NCBI RefSeq assembly: GCF_043555935.1
Contig: NZ_JBIGIB010000004.1
Span: 124,001 to 188,000 of the forward strand
Length of the DNA: 64,000 nucleotides
Reading direction: 5' to 3'
Origin: Pelomonas baiyunensis
GTDB lineage: Bacteria > Pseudomonadota > Gammaproteobacteria > Burkholderiales > Burkholderiaceae_C
Positions 1 through 8,680 of the stretch are shown piece after piece. The stretch's first letter is position 1; each line of letters opens with the position of its first letter. Both the position numbers and the translations under genes were made by a program. The notes under the pieces were generated by a model, which ran no database searches, had not been told where the DNA came from, and was given only the letters and a program-made list of their open reading frames with translations.

Positions 1-127
1 CGGCTTCGGCCGCTGCCAGATCGCGCACGCAGTTCAGCGCCACGTCCCACCCGGCCCGCGCACAGCACAGCGCCGTGGCCGCGCCAATGCCGCGAGACCC
101 ACCCGTGATCAATAGCCAGGTCGACAT
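1..127 (-). CDS. Short-chain dehydrogenase/reductase, N-terminal part only
   Basis: The first 42 codons of an NAD(P)-dependent oxidoreductase are present; the rest lies beyond the left edge. Residues 8-15 read TGGSRGIG, the classical SDR cofactor-binding glycine motif (TGxxxGIG), preceded by a hydrophobic beta strand (TWLLI). An Asp or basic residue that would set NAD versus NADP preference is not clear in this fragment. It is transcribed away from the diguanylate cyclase at 182, with 54 bases between the two starts, so any promoters are short and shared. Substrate cannot be assigned. Confidence 0.85.
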   Translation of the reverse strand, partial: MSTWLLITGGSRGIGAATALCCARAGWDVALNCVRDLAAAEA

Positions 128-181
128 GCCTGGCATTGTGTCGTTCTCGGAGAAGATGCAAGCCCTGACACCCGGCCCCGC

Positions 182-1375
182 ATGGATTTCCTCGACGTTC
201 CCACCGTCCTTCAAGTCAGCGCCCTGTTCAACGTGGTCGCGGCGCTGGCATGGCTGGGGCTGGCGCAGGTGTTCCGCATCGCCCCACGCGCCAGCCGGCT
301 GATGGCGGCCGGCCACCTGCTGCGCTTCGCCACCCACGGCTGCGCCGACTGCATGGCGGATTGGCCCGACGTGCTGCGCCAAGGCGTGCCGGAGCTTGGC
401 CTGCTGGGCAGCATGCTGCTGCTGGTGATGGCCCTGCGCCGCATGTTGCGCAGCCGCCAACGACCGCACGACCTGCAGTGGCTGGGCACGCTCGGGGCCT
501 TGGGCATCGGGGCGGGGCTGGCCAGCGGCTCGGGCCTGGCGCCGCAGCTGGCCGGCACGATCAGCACCAGCGCGCTGGCCTTGCTGGCGGTGCGCGAGGT
601 GGCTCGGGGCCTGGGCCCGCAGCGCTCACGGCTGATCGCCCTCGGCATGACCGCGCCCTTCGTCGGCCTGGCCCTGCTGGGCCTCGGGCACACGGCCGAG
701 CTGCTGTTCACGCCCGGCTGGGAAGACCACGTGCGCCTGGGCGTGTTGCCCACCCCGCAGCGGGCGGTGCTGTGGTTCGTGGTCACGGCCACGATCACGC
801 TCAACTTGATCGCCCTGATGATCTGGCGGCTGATCGCCCGCATCGAGCACCTCACCCACCGCGACCCGCTCACCGGCGCGCTGAACCGCCGCGCGTTCGA
901 GCGGGCACTGACCGACGCACAAGCCCAGCTGCAACGCGGCCGTGGCTTTGCGCTGGCCATTATGGACATCGACCATTTCAAGCGCGTCAATGACGGCCAC
1001 GGCCACGCGGCCGGTGACGCCGCCTTGCAGCACTGCGTGCGCGTGTGGCAACGCCACCTGCGCGCCGTGGACCGGCTGGGGCGGCTGGGCGGCGAGGAGT
1101 TCTGCGTGCTGATGCCGCTGGCGCAGCCGGGCGACCTGGCCGGCGCCGCCACCGTGGCCGAGCGCCTGCGCGTGCAGCTGGCGGCCGAGCCGCTGGAATG
1201 GAAGGGCCAGCCCCTGACGCTGACCTGCAGCGTGGGCGTGGCCCTGCCCAGCGAGGGCGACCCCCACGGCGAGGTGGGCTTGGTGCGGGCCGACGCCGAG
1301 CTCTACCGCGCCAAGGCCGAGGGCCGCAACCGGGTGTGCGTGGCCACGCCGCTGACGGCAGACCCCGTGTCATGA
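182..1375 (+). CDS. Membrane-bound diguanylate cyclase (GGDEF protein)
   Basis: A 397-residue protein that should make cyclic di-GMP from two GTP. The first ~215 residues form several hydrophobic segments (about 10-30, 62-85, 97-115, 155-180, 195-215), a multi-helix membrane sensor region with no named domain that I recognise. The GGDEF domain runs from about residue 222 (DPLTGALNRRAFE) to 390. The active site is GGEEF at 303-307, and the product-inhibition I-site RxxD is intact as RAVD nine residues upstream. Catalysis and feedback inhibition are therefore both expected. The stop codon overlaps the start of the next gene (ATGA), so the two cyclases are translationally coupled. They are paralogues with the same architecture. 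No strong ribosome site precedes the ATG. Confidence 0.9.
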   Translation: MDFLDVPTVLQVSALFNVVAALAWLGLAQVFRIAPRASRLMAAGHLLRFATHGCADCMADWPDVLRQGVPELGLLGSMLLLVMALRRMLRSRQRPHDLQWLGTLGALGIGAGLASGSGLAPQLAGTISTSALALLAVREVARGLGPQRSRLIALGMTAPFVGLALLGLGHTAELLFTPGWEDHVRLGVLPTPQRAVLWFVVTATITLNLIALMIWRLIARIEHLTHRDPLTGALNRRAFERALTDAQAQLQRGRGFALAIMDIDHFKRVNDGHGHAAGDAALQHCVRVWQRHLRAVDRLGRLGGEEFCVLMPLAQPGDLAGAATVAERLRVQLAAEPLEWKGQPLTLTCSVGVALPSEGDPHGEVGLVRADAELYRAKAEGRNRVCVATPLTADPVS

Positions 1376-2532
1376 CCACCCTCGCGCAAACCCAAACCCT
1401 GCTGGCCAGCGTGGTGCTGGTGGCGGCCATGGCTTCGCTGGTGTGGCTGGCCATGGCCTTCGTCGGCCGCCTGGCGCCGCGCGCCTCGCTGGCCATGGCC
1501 GGCGCCAACGCCGCCTCGGCCCTGGGCCTGTCCGCCCAGGCCCTGCGCGGCCGCTGGCCCGATGCCCTGGCCTACTGGCCCGGGGACCTGCTGTCCATGC
1601 TCGGCTTTGCCTTGCTGGGCGCTGCCGTGGGCCTGGTGACCGAGCGACAACTGCGCTGGCGCGTGGCCAGCGCCACGGTGGCCGTGGCCGGCGCGCTGCT
1701 GCTGGCCCAACCGTACGAGGGCGACCTGCGCTGGCAGGCGCTCATCGTCAGCGGCGCCAGCGCAGGCCTCGTGGGCGTGGCAGCCCTGCGGGCCTGGCGG
1801 GTGCTGCGGGCGGGCACCATCGCCGGCCGGTCGCTCGGCGGGCTGACGCTGCCGCTGTTCCTGATTGCCAGCCTGATGGCCGCCCGCTGCGTGGAGGCGG
1901 CGATCAACCCGCTGACCACCACCAACATGCTCACGCCCAACGCCTTCAACCGGGCGTTCCTTTGGACGGCGCTGGGCCTGACCCTGCTGCAAAACGCCAC
2001 GCTGGCCGTGCTGGTGCTGATGCGGCTGATCGCCCGCATCGAGCGCCTGTTGGCGCACGACCCCTTGACCGGCGTGCTCAACCGCCGGGCGTTCGACCTG
2101 GCGCTGGCCGAGGCGCACGACGCCCTGCACCGCGGCCAGGGCTACGCGCTGGTGATGATCGACATGGACCGCTTCAAGCAGCTCAACGACACCCTGGGCC
2201 ACGCCGCGGGCGACGCCGCGCTCCGGCAGCTGGTGCAGGGCCTGCAGCCCTGCGTGCGCGAGGTGGACCGCTTCGGCCGCCTGGGGGGCGAGGAGTTTTG
2301 CGTGCTGCTGCCCGACACCGACATCGCCGGCGCGGCGCTGGTGGCCGAGCGCATGCGCATGCTGGTGGACACCACGCCGCTGCGCTGGCTGGAGCAAGAC
2401 TGGCCGCTGAGCGCCAGCTTCGGCATCGCCGAGGCCGAACGCAGCGACGCCCAAGCCAGTGAGGTGCTGGCCCGGGCCGACGCGGCGCTCTACCGCGCCA
2501 AGGGCCAGGGCCGCAACGTGGTGCAGGCCTGA
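1372..2532 (+). CDS. Membrane-bound diguanylate cyclase (GGDEF protein), tandem paralogue
   Basis: A 386-residue protein starting at the ATG that overlaps the previous stop. The open frame continues upstream, but that part is the previous gene read out of frame. The N-terminal half is a set of hydrophobic helices. The GGDEF domain begins near residue 225 (DPLTGVLNRRAFD), with GGEEF at 305-309 and an I-site REVD just upstream. Layout and domain borders match the preceding gene, so the pair probably arose by tandem duplication followed by divergence of the membrane sensor halves. The sensed signal is unknown. Both should act at the cytoplasmic face of the inner membrane. Confidence 0.9.
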   Translation: MTTLAQTQTLLASVVLVAAMASLVWLAMAFVGRLAPRASLAMAGANAASALGLSAQALRGRWPDALAYWPGDLLSMLGFALLGAAVGLVTERQLRWRVASATVAVAGALLLAQPYEGDLRWQALIVSGASAGLVGVAALRAWRVLRAGTIAGRSLGGLTLPLFLIASLMAARCVEAAINPLTTTNMLTPNAFNRAFLWTALGLTLLQNATLAVLVLMRLIARIERLLAHDPLTGVLNRRAFDLALAEAHDALHRGQGYALVMIDMDRFKQLNDTLGHAAGDAALRQLVQGLQPCVREVDRFGRLGGEEFCVLLPDTDIAGAALVAERMRMLVDTTPLRWLEQDWPLSASFGIAEAERSDAQASEVLARADAALYRAKGQGRNVVQA

Positions 2533-2538
2533 ACGGAA

Positions 2539-2557
2539 CGGGCGGCAGCGCCGCCCG
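2539..2557. terminator. GC-rich hairpin between convergent genes
   Basis: CGGGCGGC and GCCGCCCG form a perfect 8-bp stem with a 3-base loop (AGC) in the 31-base gap between the cyclase and the convergent metallopeptidase. There is no T tract on either side, so intrinsic termination is uncertain. It may only slow or separate converging polymerases. Confidence 0.4.
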
Positions 2558-2563
2558 CGGCCG

Positions 2564-4651
2564 TCACCACACCTTGCAGTGCTCGCCGGGCTTCTTCACG
2601 AGCTTGGCACCGGGCTTGCAGGCGAAGGCTTTCTCGAACTCCGGCATGTTCACCACCACGCCGTTGATGCGCCAGCGGGCCGGGGAGTGCGGGTCCACCT
2701 TGGCTTGCACGCGCAGGGCCTCGGGGCGGGCGTCGGCGCAGTCCCACTGCGCAAAGCCCACGAAGAAGCGCTGCTCGGGCGTCATGCCGTCACGGTTTTC
2801 CAGCGTGCGGCCCTTCATGTGGGCCTTCCAGGCTTCCCAGGCCAGCACCAGGCCACCCAGGTCGGCCAGGTCTTCGCCCAGCGTGAGCTTGGAGTTGATC
2901 TTGATGTCGTCCACCACCGGGTAGGTGGCGTACTGGTCGGCCACGCAGGCGGCACGCTTCTCGAAGGCCTGGCCGTCTTTCTTGGTCCACCAGTTCTTGA
3001 GGTTGCCTTGGGCATCGAACTGGCGGCCTTCGTCGTCGAAGCCGTGGATCAACTCGTGGCCGATGGTGCCGCCGGTGTTGCCGTAGTTGGGCGCTTCGTC
3101 CAGGCGCGGGTCGTACAGCGGGGCCTGCAGCACGCCGGCGGGGAAGTTGATGTCGTTCTTCTGCGCGTCGTAGTAGGCGTTGACGGTCTGGGGCGTCATG
3201 CTCCATTCGCCGCGGTCGATGGGCTGGCCGATCTTGGCGAGTTGCCGGCGCGCCTCGAAGGCGTTGCCGCGCGTCACGTTGCCCAGGAAGTCGCCGCGCT
3301 GCACGGTGAAGGCGCTGTAGTCGCGCCAACGGTCGGGGTAGCCCACCTTGTTCAGGATGGCCTGCAGCTTGGTGTGGGCGCGGGCCTTGGTTTCGGCGCT
3401 CATCCAGGTCAGGCCGTCGATGCTGCGGGCCATGGCGGCCTCGATCTCATCGGTCATCTGCACCGTGGCGGCCTTGAGGTCGGGCGTGAAGTTGCGCGCC
3501 ACGAACTCCTGGCCCAGCGCCTCGCCCAGCTGCACGTCCACCAGCTGCACGCAGCGCTTCCAGCGGGCCTTGAGCTGCGGGGTGCCGGTCAGCGTCTGGC
3601 CGTAAAAGTCGAAGTTGGCCTGCACCAGGGCGTTGTTCAGCGCCGGGCTCAGGCTGCTGACGACCTGCCAGCGCAGGTAGGTTTGCAGCTCGGCCACGGG
3701 CAAGGCCTTCAGCCGCGCGCCCAGGGCCTTGAAGAAGGCGGGCTCCGTCACGTTGTAGCGCGCCTGGCCGGGCGCAGTGCCCAGCGCGGTCTGGTAGGCC
3801 GCCCAGTCGAAGCCGGGGGTCAGGGCCTGCAGGCCGCGGGCGTCAACGACGTGGAAGGTCTTGTACGGGTCGCGCTTGTCGACCTTGCTCAGCGAGGCCC
3901 GGGCCAGCACGGTCTCGGTGGCCAGCACGCTGCGGGCGGCGGCCTGGGCCGCGGCCGGCGTGTCACCGAGCAGCACGAACACCTGGGCCACATGGGCCTC
4001 GTAGGCGGTGCGGATCTTGAGCGTCTTTTCGTCGCGCTTGAGGTAGTAGTCGCGGTCGGGCAGGCCCAGGCCGCCGGCGTAGGCAAAGGCGATCTGGCGC
4101 GTGGCGTCGGCAAAGTCCTGCCCGGCGCTGAAGCCGAAGAACAGCCGCTCGCCGCCCGCCGCCAGTTGCAGCTCGGCCAGAAGGGCTGGCAGCTCGCGCT
4201 TGTCCTTCAGCGCGGCGATGCGGTCCAGCAGCGGTTGCAGGGGCTTGAGGCCCGCGGCCTGCACCGCGCCTTCGTCCATGCAGCTGGCGAAGTAGTCGCC
4301 CAGCTTGGTCTGGTTGAGCGAGCGCTCGACACCCGCCGGCGCGGGGGCCGCCAGGCCGTCCAGCACGCCCCAGAGGTAGCGCTGGTTTTCATTGGCCATC
4401 TTGGCGTAGACCGACCAGCGCGACTGGTCCGCCGGGATCGGGTTGGTCTTGCTCCACGACCCGCAGGCGAAGCGGTAGAGGTCGTCGCAGGGGTCGGCGG
4501 TGCGGTCCATGGCCGTCACGTCCAGGCTGGGCGTGTAGGGCAGGGCCTCCAAGGGCGTTTCGGGGGTGGCGTGGGCCGATTGGGCGACTGATTGGGTGGC
4601 CAATTGGGTGGCCAAGGTGGCGGCCAGCGCCGGGAGCAGCAAGCGTTTCAT
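2564..4651 (-). CDS. pepO: M13 family zinc metallopeptidase (neprilysin/PepO-like), exported
   Basis: A 695-residue endopeptidase, the usual size for bacterial M13 enzymes. I chose the ATG at 4651 because it gives a proper signal peptide (MKRLLLPALAATLATQ); the longer reading adds 32 uncharacteristic residues. The mature part starts with the family's N-terminal pattern (DPCDDLYRFACGSW). The zinc site HELIH follows GGTIG. The third ligand lies in GEDLADLGG, a variant of the usual GENIADxGG. The last residues are HCKVW, matching the conserved C-terminal CxxW of the family. It should act in the periplasm on small peptides. It stands alone between a convergent cyclase and a YdeI-like gene. The symbol is by family resemblance. 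Confidence 0.93.
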   Translation of the reverse strand: MKRLLLPALAATLATQLATQSVAQSAHATPETPLEALPYTPSLDVTAMDRTADPCDDLYRFACGSWSKTNPIPADQSRWSVYAKMANENQRYLWGVLDGLAAPAPAGVERSLNQTKLGDYFASCMDEGAVQAAGLKPLQPLLDRIAALKDKRELPALLAELQLAAGGERLFFGFSAGQDFADATRQIAFAYAGGLGLPDRDYYLKRDEKTLKIRTAYEAHVAQVFVLLGDTPAAAQAAARSVLATETVLARASLSKVDKRDPYKTFHVVDARGLQALTPGFDWAAYQTALGTAPGQARYNVTEPAFFKALGARLKALPVAELQTYLRWQVVSSLSPALNNALVQANFDFYGQTLTGTPQLKARWKRCVQLVDVQLGEALGQEFVARNFTPDLKAATVQMTDEIEAAMARSIDGLTWMSAETKARAHTKLQAILNKVGYPDRWRDYSAFTVQRGDFLGNVTRGNAFEARRQLAKIGQPIDRGEWSMTPQTVNAYYDAQKNDINFPAGVLQAPLYDPRLDEAPNYGNTGGTIGHELIHGFDDEGRQFDAQGNLKNWWTKKDGQAFEKRAACVADQYATYPVVDDIKINSKLTLGEDLADLGGLVLAWEAWKAHMKGRTLENRDGMTPEQRFFVGFAQWDCADARPEALRVQAKVDPHSPARWRINGVVVNMPEFEKAFACKPGAKLVKKPGEHCKVW

Positions 4652-4724
4652 GGGGACGACGCAAATTTGAAGTGGCGCGATTGTGCGGGGCCGCGCCCCG
4701 GGTGCCGAAGGTGAAATCTGCCGG

Positions 4725-5285
4725 TCAGAGCCGGCGCCCCTCGGCACATGCGGCCATCAACAACGCCAGCCGGCGCTGCTGCGTGGCCGCCTGCTTGGCG
4801 CTCAGCACATGGCGAAGCATCTGGCGGCGCCAGCCCGGCGGCTGCGCCTCGAACCAGGCCCAGGCCGCCGCCTCGCGCCGGAAGGGGGCTTCCAGCGCGG
4901 GCGGCAGGCTCACCTCGCCCGGGTGTTCGTAGCTGTAGACGATGCTGCGCCGCTCGGTGCGGCGCTCGAACGCGGCCAGGCCGGCGGGCGTCATGCGGCC
5001 CTCGGCCGTCAGCACGGCCACGCGGTCGATGTTGACGCGGCTCCAGATGGACGTGGGCCGGCGCGGCGTGAAGCGGATCTGGTAGCGCAGCTCGTCCACG
5101 CGCTTGCGCACGCCGTCGATCCAGCCCACGCACAGCGCCTCGTCCACCGACTCCGGCCAGGTCATGCTGGGCAGGCCGGTTCCGCGCTTGTGATACCCCA
5201 CCACCAGTTCGGAGGCCTGGGCGCTGTGCACGGCCAGCCAGTCGCGGAAGGCCTCGGGCGTGGGGAAGTAGACGGGTTCGGCCAT
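4725..5285 (-). CDS. YdeI/OmpD-associated (OmdA) family protein
   Basis: A 186-residue cytosolic protein with the signature of the YdeI/OmdA family: an N-terminal module with WLAVHSAQASELVVGY and the WPESVDEALCVGWIDG stretch, then FTPRRPTSIWSRVN. The C-terminal half carries the helical bacteriocin-protection-like segment. The ATG at 5285 gives the typical family start (MAEPVYFPTPEAFRDWL); a longer frame upstream overlaps the divergent dehydrogenase and is not credible. Members are widespread, and their biochemical role is not settled. It lies 73 bases upstream of the metallopeptidase in the same direction. Divergent transcription from the dehydrogenase leaves only about 36 bases for promoters. 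Confidence 0.85.
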   Translation of the reverse strand: MAEPVYFPTPEAFRDWLAVHSAQASELVVGYHKRGTGLPSMTWPESVDEALCVGWIDGVRKRVDELRYQIRFTPRRPTSIWSRVNIDRVAVLTAEGRMTPAGLAAFERRTERRSIVYSYEHPGEVSLPPALEAPFRREAAAWAWFEAQPPGWRRQMLRHVLSAKQAATQQRRLALLMAACAEGRRL

Positions 5286-5321
5286 GATGCGGGCATTCTG
5301 ATGGCTCCCTGCCCTGCTTCC

Positions 5322-6257
5322 ATGACGCCTGTTCTGCTGCTGCTCGTCGCGATCGCCGATGAACACAAAGCCCTGCTGCACGCGCGCTTTCGCGTGATCG
5401 ACGCCCCCACCCCCGCGCTGCGGGCCGCCGCGCTCGCCGAGCAGGCCGCCGACATCGAGTACGTGCTGACCAATGGCTCGGTCGGCTTCACCGGCGCCGA
5501 GATCGCTGCGCTGCCGCGCCTGCGCCTGCTGGCCGCCCAAGGCGCCGGCTACGAAAACCTGGACCTCGCCGCCGCCCGCGCACGCGGCGTGCCCGTGTGC
5601 AATGGTGCCGGCACCAACGACGACTGTGTGGCCGACCACACCCTCGCGCTGCTGCTGGCCAGCGTGCGCGCCCTGCCCCGCCAGCAAGCCGCCCTGCGCG
5701 CCGGCCAGTGGCGCGACGCACTGCCGCTGTATCCGCACTTCACCGGCCGGCGGCTGGGCGTCATCGGCCTGGGCCAGATCGGCCGCAAGATCGCCGCGCG
5801 CGCCGCCGCCTTCGGCATGGTGATCGGCTATCACAACCGCCGCCCGAGTGACGCCGCCGGTGCGGCGCGTTACTTCCCCAGCGTGCTAGAACTGGCCGCT
5901 TGGGCGGACGACCTGGTGGTGGCCACGCCTGGCGGCGCCGGCACCACCCACCTCGTGAACGCCGAGGTGCTGACCGCCCTGGGCCCGGGCGGCCACGTCG
6001 TGAACATCGCCCGCGGCAGCTGCGTGGACACGGCCGCCCTGGCCGCCGCGCTGCGCGAGGGCCGCATTGCCGGCGCGGCGCTGGACGTGTTCGAGGGCGA
6101 ACCGCACTGGCCTGCAGCGCTGGACGGGCTGGACAACCTCATCCTGACCCCGCATGTGGCGGGCTGGTCGCCTCAGGCCATTCGCGCCACGGTGGAGACC
6201 TTTCTGGCCAACGTGGACGCGCTGCAGCGCGGCGCGCCGCTGCTCACCGCCCTGTGA
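5322..6257 (+). CDS. D-isomer specific 2-hydroxyacid dehydrogenase
   Basis: A 311-residue NAD(P)-dependent dehydrogenase, possibly a glyoxylate/hydroxypyruvate reductase. The Rossmann motif is GLGQIGRKIA. The catalytic trio of the family is visible: Arg in NIARGSCVD, Glu in FEGEP and His in TPHVAG. The substrate-binding glycine loop is AAQGAGYENLDL. Length is normal. The start is not certain: ATG 5301 would add seven residues, and neither start has a good ribosome site. Substrate specificity cannot be read from sequence; GhrB-like reductases for glyoxylate or hydroxypyruvate are the nearest style. The 3' end overlaps the convergent small gene by 14 bases. Confidence 0.9.
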   Translation: MTPVLLLLVAIADEHKALLHARFRVIDAPTPALRAAALAEQAADIEYVLTNGSVGFTGAEIAALPRLRLLAAQGAGYENLDLAAARARGVPVCNGAGTNDDCVADHTLALLLASVRALPRQQAALRAGQWRDALPLYPHFTGRRLGVIGLGQIGRKIAARAAAFGMVIGYHNRRPSDAAGAARYFPSVLELAAWADDLVVATPGGAGTTHLVNAEVLTALGPGGHVVNIARGSCVDTAALAAALREGRIAGAALDVFEGEPHWPAALDGLDNLILTPHVAGWSPQAIRATVETFLANVDALQRGAPLLTAL

Positions 6258-6567
6258 GCAACTGCGATTCGCGGCGCGGGGCGTAGAACCGCTCGCTGCC
6301 GGCTTCCAGCGCGCCCTCAGCCGCCTGACGGCCCATCTGTGGCGCTGCGGCGCCGGCACGCAGCGTGAGCACCGTGGGCAGCGGCGCCACCCCTTGCGGC
6401 CGCACCACCGGCGGCACCGCCAACACCGGCTCACGCCGCACCGGCCGGCGGTGCGCCAGGAACAGGTCCAGCGTCAGCCAGCGGCGGGCCATGGCCTGGG
6501 CAGGCGTGAGGGCAGGCGTGAGGGTGGGGGCTGAAGCGGGGGCGGAGGCGGAGGGCTGGGTGGACAT
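6244..6567 (-). CDS. Small hypothetical protein
   Basis: A 107-residue protein of unknown function. The ATG at 6567 is supported by TTGGAG six bases upstream, one of the clearer ribosome sites here. The first ~20 residues are Ser/Pro/Ala/Thr-rich (STQPSASAPASAPTLTPALT). A basic amphipathic stretch follows (ARRWLTLDLFLAHRRPVRRE), then a proline-rich middle and an Arg-rich tail. No signal peptide or named domain is visible. Its stop lies inside the 3' end of the dehydrogenase on the other strand. The ribosome site is the best evidence that this is a gene and not a chance frame in GC-rich DNA. Confidence 0.55.
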   Translation of the reverse strand: MSTQPSASAPASAPTLTPALTPAQAMARRWLTLDLFLAHRRPVRREPVLAVPPVVRPQGVAPLPTVLTLRAGAAAPQMGRQAAEGALEAGSERFYAPRRESQLLTGR

Positions 6568-6844
6568 GGCAACTCCAAGAAAAAACATTGGGGTCACTCG
6601 CTAAAACGCCCTGCGCGCCCGGAACACGACAACCCACCCCCTCGGCCGCGGGGGCCGGCCCTGCGGCCGTAGGACGCTGCGCCGACCCCGCCGGCGGGCT
6701 GACGACAATGCGCGCCATGCCGCCCTTGGCCCTTCCTTTGGTCCCGCCCATGACCCGCCCGCTGCCCCCGCCGCAAGCCCGGCCCGGGCTCGGCCGACCG
6801 CGGCCGGCCGGGCGCCCGGGGCGGGCCTTGCCTGCGAGGCCCGC

Positions 6845-8635
6845 TTGAGCGGCTGGCCGCCGGTGCCAGCGCGTCGCCGGGCCCGGGGCCCGGGGCCGGC
6901 GCTCGTCGTCTCGGTGCTGCTGCATGCGCTGCTGCTCAGCCTCACCTGGGGCGGCGAAGGCCTGGGCCTGCCGGGCCTGAGCCTGCCCTGGCAAGCCCGC
7001 CGGGCGGAGGTGCCCGACCTGCGCGTGGTGCTGGTGGCGCCGCCCGAGCCGCCGGCGCCCGCCCCGCAGCCACCGGGGTCACACGCGGCACTGCCGGCCG
7101 ACAGCGCGCCCCCCGCTGCGCCACGCGAGGCCCAGCCGCCCACCGCGGCGCCGGCCAGCCCGAGCACAGCCACCCCGCCCGCGCCTGCCCCCAGCCCGGC
7201 CGCTGACACCCCGCCCACCACCGCCACGCTGCAAGCCGCCGCGCCCGTAGCGGTGTCGCGCCTGGTGGCCGTGGAGAAACCCGCCGACCCGCGCTGGACC
7301 GTGCCGCCCGAGCTGCCTGCCTCCGCCCCCGTGGTGGCGGCCCTGGGCCCTGCGTCCGCGACCGGCCCGGAACTCACCCGCCTGACCGCCGTGCGGGACA
7401 CCGCCCCAACCCGCAGCAGCACCGCCAGCCAAGACCTCGCACTGCTCGACCGCGCCGCCCAAGACACCGCCGCCCAGGCCCGCCAGCAGGCGGAACGGCT
7501 GGCGGCCGCCCAGGCTGCCGCGCAGGCCGAGGCCGAACGTGCAGAACGCGCCGAACAGGCACGCCAGGAGGCCTTGAAGCAAGAAGCAGCCCGCCGCGAG
7601 GCCCTCCGGCAGGAGCAGGTGCGGCAAGAACAAGTGCGGCAAGAACAACTGCGCCAGGAGCAGGCGCGACTGAACGCCGCCAAGGCCGAGGCCGCGCGCG
7701 TAGAAGCGGAACGCCAGGCTCCCGCGCAACGGCTGGAAGCCAGCCGGCAAGAAGCGGCCCAGCAAGAAGCGGCGCGGCAGGAGGCAGCACGCCAGGAAGC
7801 GGCCCGACTCGAAGCCGCCCGCGCTGACGCCGCACGACAAGACGCTGCGCGCCGCCTGGCCGCACAGCAGGAAGCCGCGCGCCGTGAAGCTGCTCAGGCC
7901 GCTCAGGCTGCGCAGGCAGCCCAGGCCGAAGCTGCGCGAGCCGAAGCCGCGCGGGCTGAGCTGGCTCGCGCCGAAGCGGCGCGTCAGGAGGCTGCCCGCG
8001 CCGAGGCCGCTCGCCAAGCCGCGGCCCGGCAGGAAGCCGCGCGGCCAGAATCTGCCCGACAGGAAGCGGTGCGGCAAGACGCCGCACGGGCGGAGGCTGC
8101 ACGCGCCGAGGCAGCCCGGGCCGAAGCCGCACGGCTGGCGGCCGCCAAGGCCGCGGATGCCGCCCACGAGGCCCAACGCGAAGCCCGCCTGCGCGCCATC
8201 GGCCAGCAGCTCAACGAAGAAGCGGCCCGCCGCGACGCCGCCCGCCAGGCGCAGGCCAAAGACCTGCCCTCGTCCTGGAGCAGCGTGCGGCGCGGGCGGC
8301 TGTTCGGTCGCACCGATGCCAACGCCGAGATGGTGCTCTACGCCGAGGCCTGGGCCCGCAAGATCCAGCTCAGCGCCGCGTTCGACAGCCTGCGCGAACT
8401 GGTGAAGCAGCCGCACGCCGACCCGCTGGTCACGGTGGCCCTGCGCGCCGACGGCACGGTGGAGTCCATCAGCTTCACCCGCTCCAGCGGCCTGCCCGCG
8501 CTGGACGACGCGATCCGCCGCGTCATCGAAGGCCAGGCCAACTACCCGGCGTTCTCACCGGCACTGGCCCGCGAGTACGACGTCATCGAAATTCGCCGCA
8601 CCTGGCAGTTCGACATGGCGATTCGTTTGTACTGA
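6845..8635 (+). CDS. TolA/TonB-like envelope protein with a very long Ala/Arg/Glu helix
   Basis: A protein of about 596 residues with three parts. Residues ~20-35 form a single membrane anchor (LVVSVLLHALLLSLTW). Residues ~55-195 are Pro/Ala-rich and should span the periplasm. Residues ~198-473 are an almost uninterrupted Ala/Arg/Glu/Gln repeat (QEAARREA-type units), predicted to be one long charged helix. The last ~120 residues are a TonB C-terminal-type domain (VTVALRADGTVESISFTRSSG, cut here at VTVALRADGTVESIS). This matches the TolA plan of inner-membrane anchor, long helix and outer-membrane contact domain, but the end domain reads as TonB. The only available start in frame is TTG 6845; the frame stays open upstream without an ATG. 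No tolQR or exbBD lies nearby, so it probably serves a dedicated outer-membrane partner. Confidence 0.8.
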   Translation: MSGWPPVPARRRARGPGPALVVSVLLHALLLSLTWGGEGLGLPGLSLPWQARRAEVPDLRVVLVAPPEPPAPAPQPPGSHAALPADSAPPAAPREAQPPTAAPASPSTATPPAPAPSPAADTPPTTATLQAAAPVAVSRLVAVEKPADPRWTVPPELPASAPVVAALGPASATGPELTRLTAVRDTAPTRSSTASQDLALLDRAAQDTAAQARQQAERLAAAQAAAQAEAERAERAEQARQEALKQEAARREALRQEQVRQEQVRQEQLRQEQARLNAAKAEAARVEAERQAPAQRLEASRQEAAQQEAARQEAARQEAARLEAARADAARQDAARRLAAQQEAARREAAQAAQAAQAAQAEAARAEAARAELARAEAARQEAARAEAARQAAARQEAARPESARQEAVRQDAARAEAARAEAARAEAARLAAAKAADAAHEAQREARLRAIGQQLNEEAARRDAARQAQAKDLPSSWSSVRRGRLFGRTDANAEMVLYAEAWARKIQLSAAFDSLRELVKQPHADPLVTVALRADGTVESISFTRSSGLPALDDAIRRVIEGQANYPAFSPALAREYDVIEIRRTWQFDMAIRLY

Positions 8636-8680
8636 CCGGCCCTCGCCGCGCGCCCGCCGCACCCGCCGGACTGCGTCCGG

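Noticed and set aside
2459..4591. 710-codon plus-strand frame opposite the metallopeptidase
   Set aside because: Shadow of a protein with complete zinc-peptidase motifs.
6708..6848. Separate small gene starting at ATG 6708 or 6717
   Set aside because: Pro/Arg-only composition and a stop across the start of the TolA-like gene; no homology pattern, though a frameshift remains possible.
7440..8270. Simple DNA tandem repeat or CRISPR-like array in the Ala/Arg/Glu region
   Set aside because: The repetition is at protein level with varied codons; units are not of constant length and there are no spacers.
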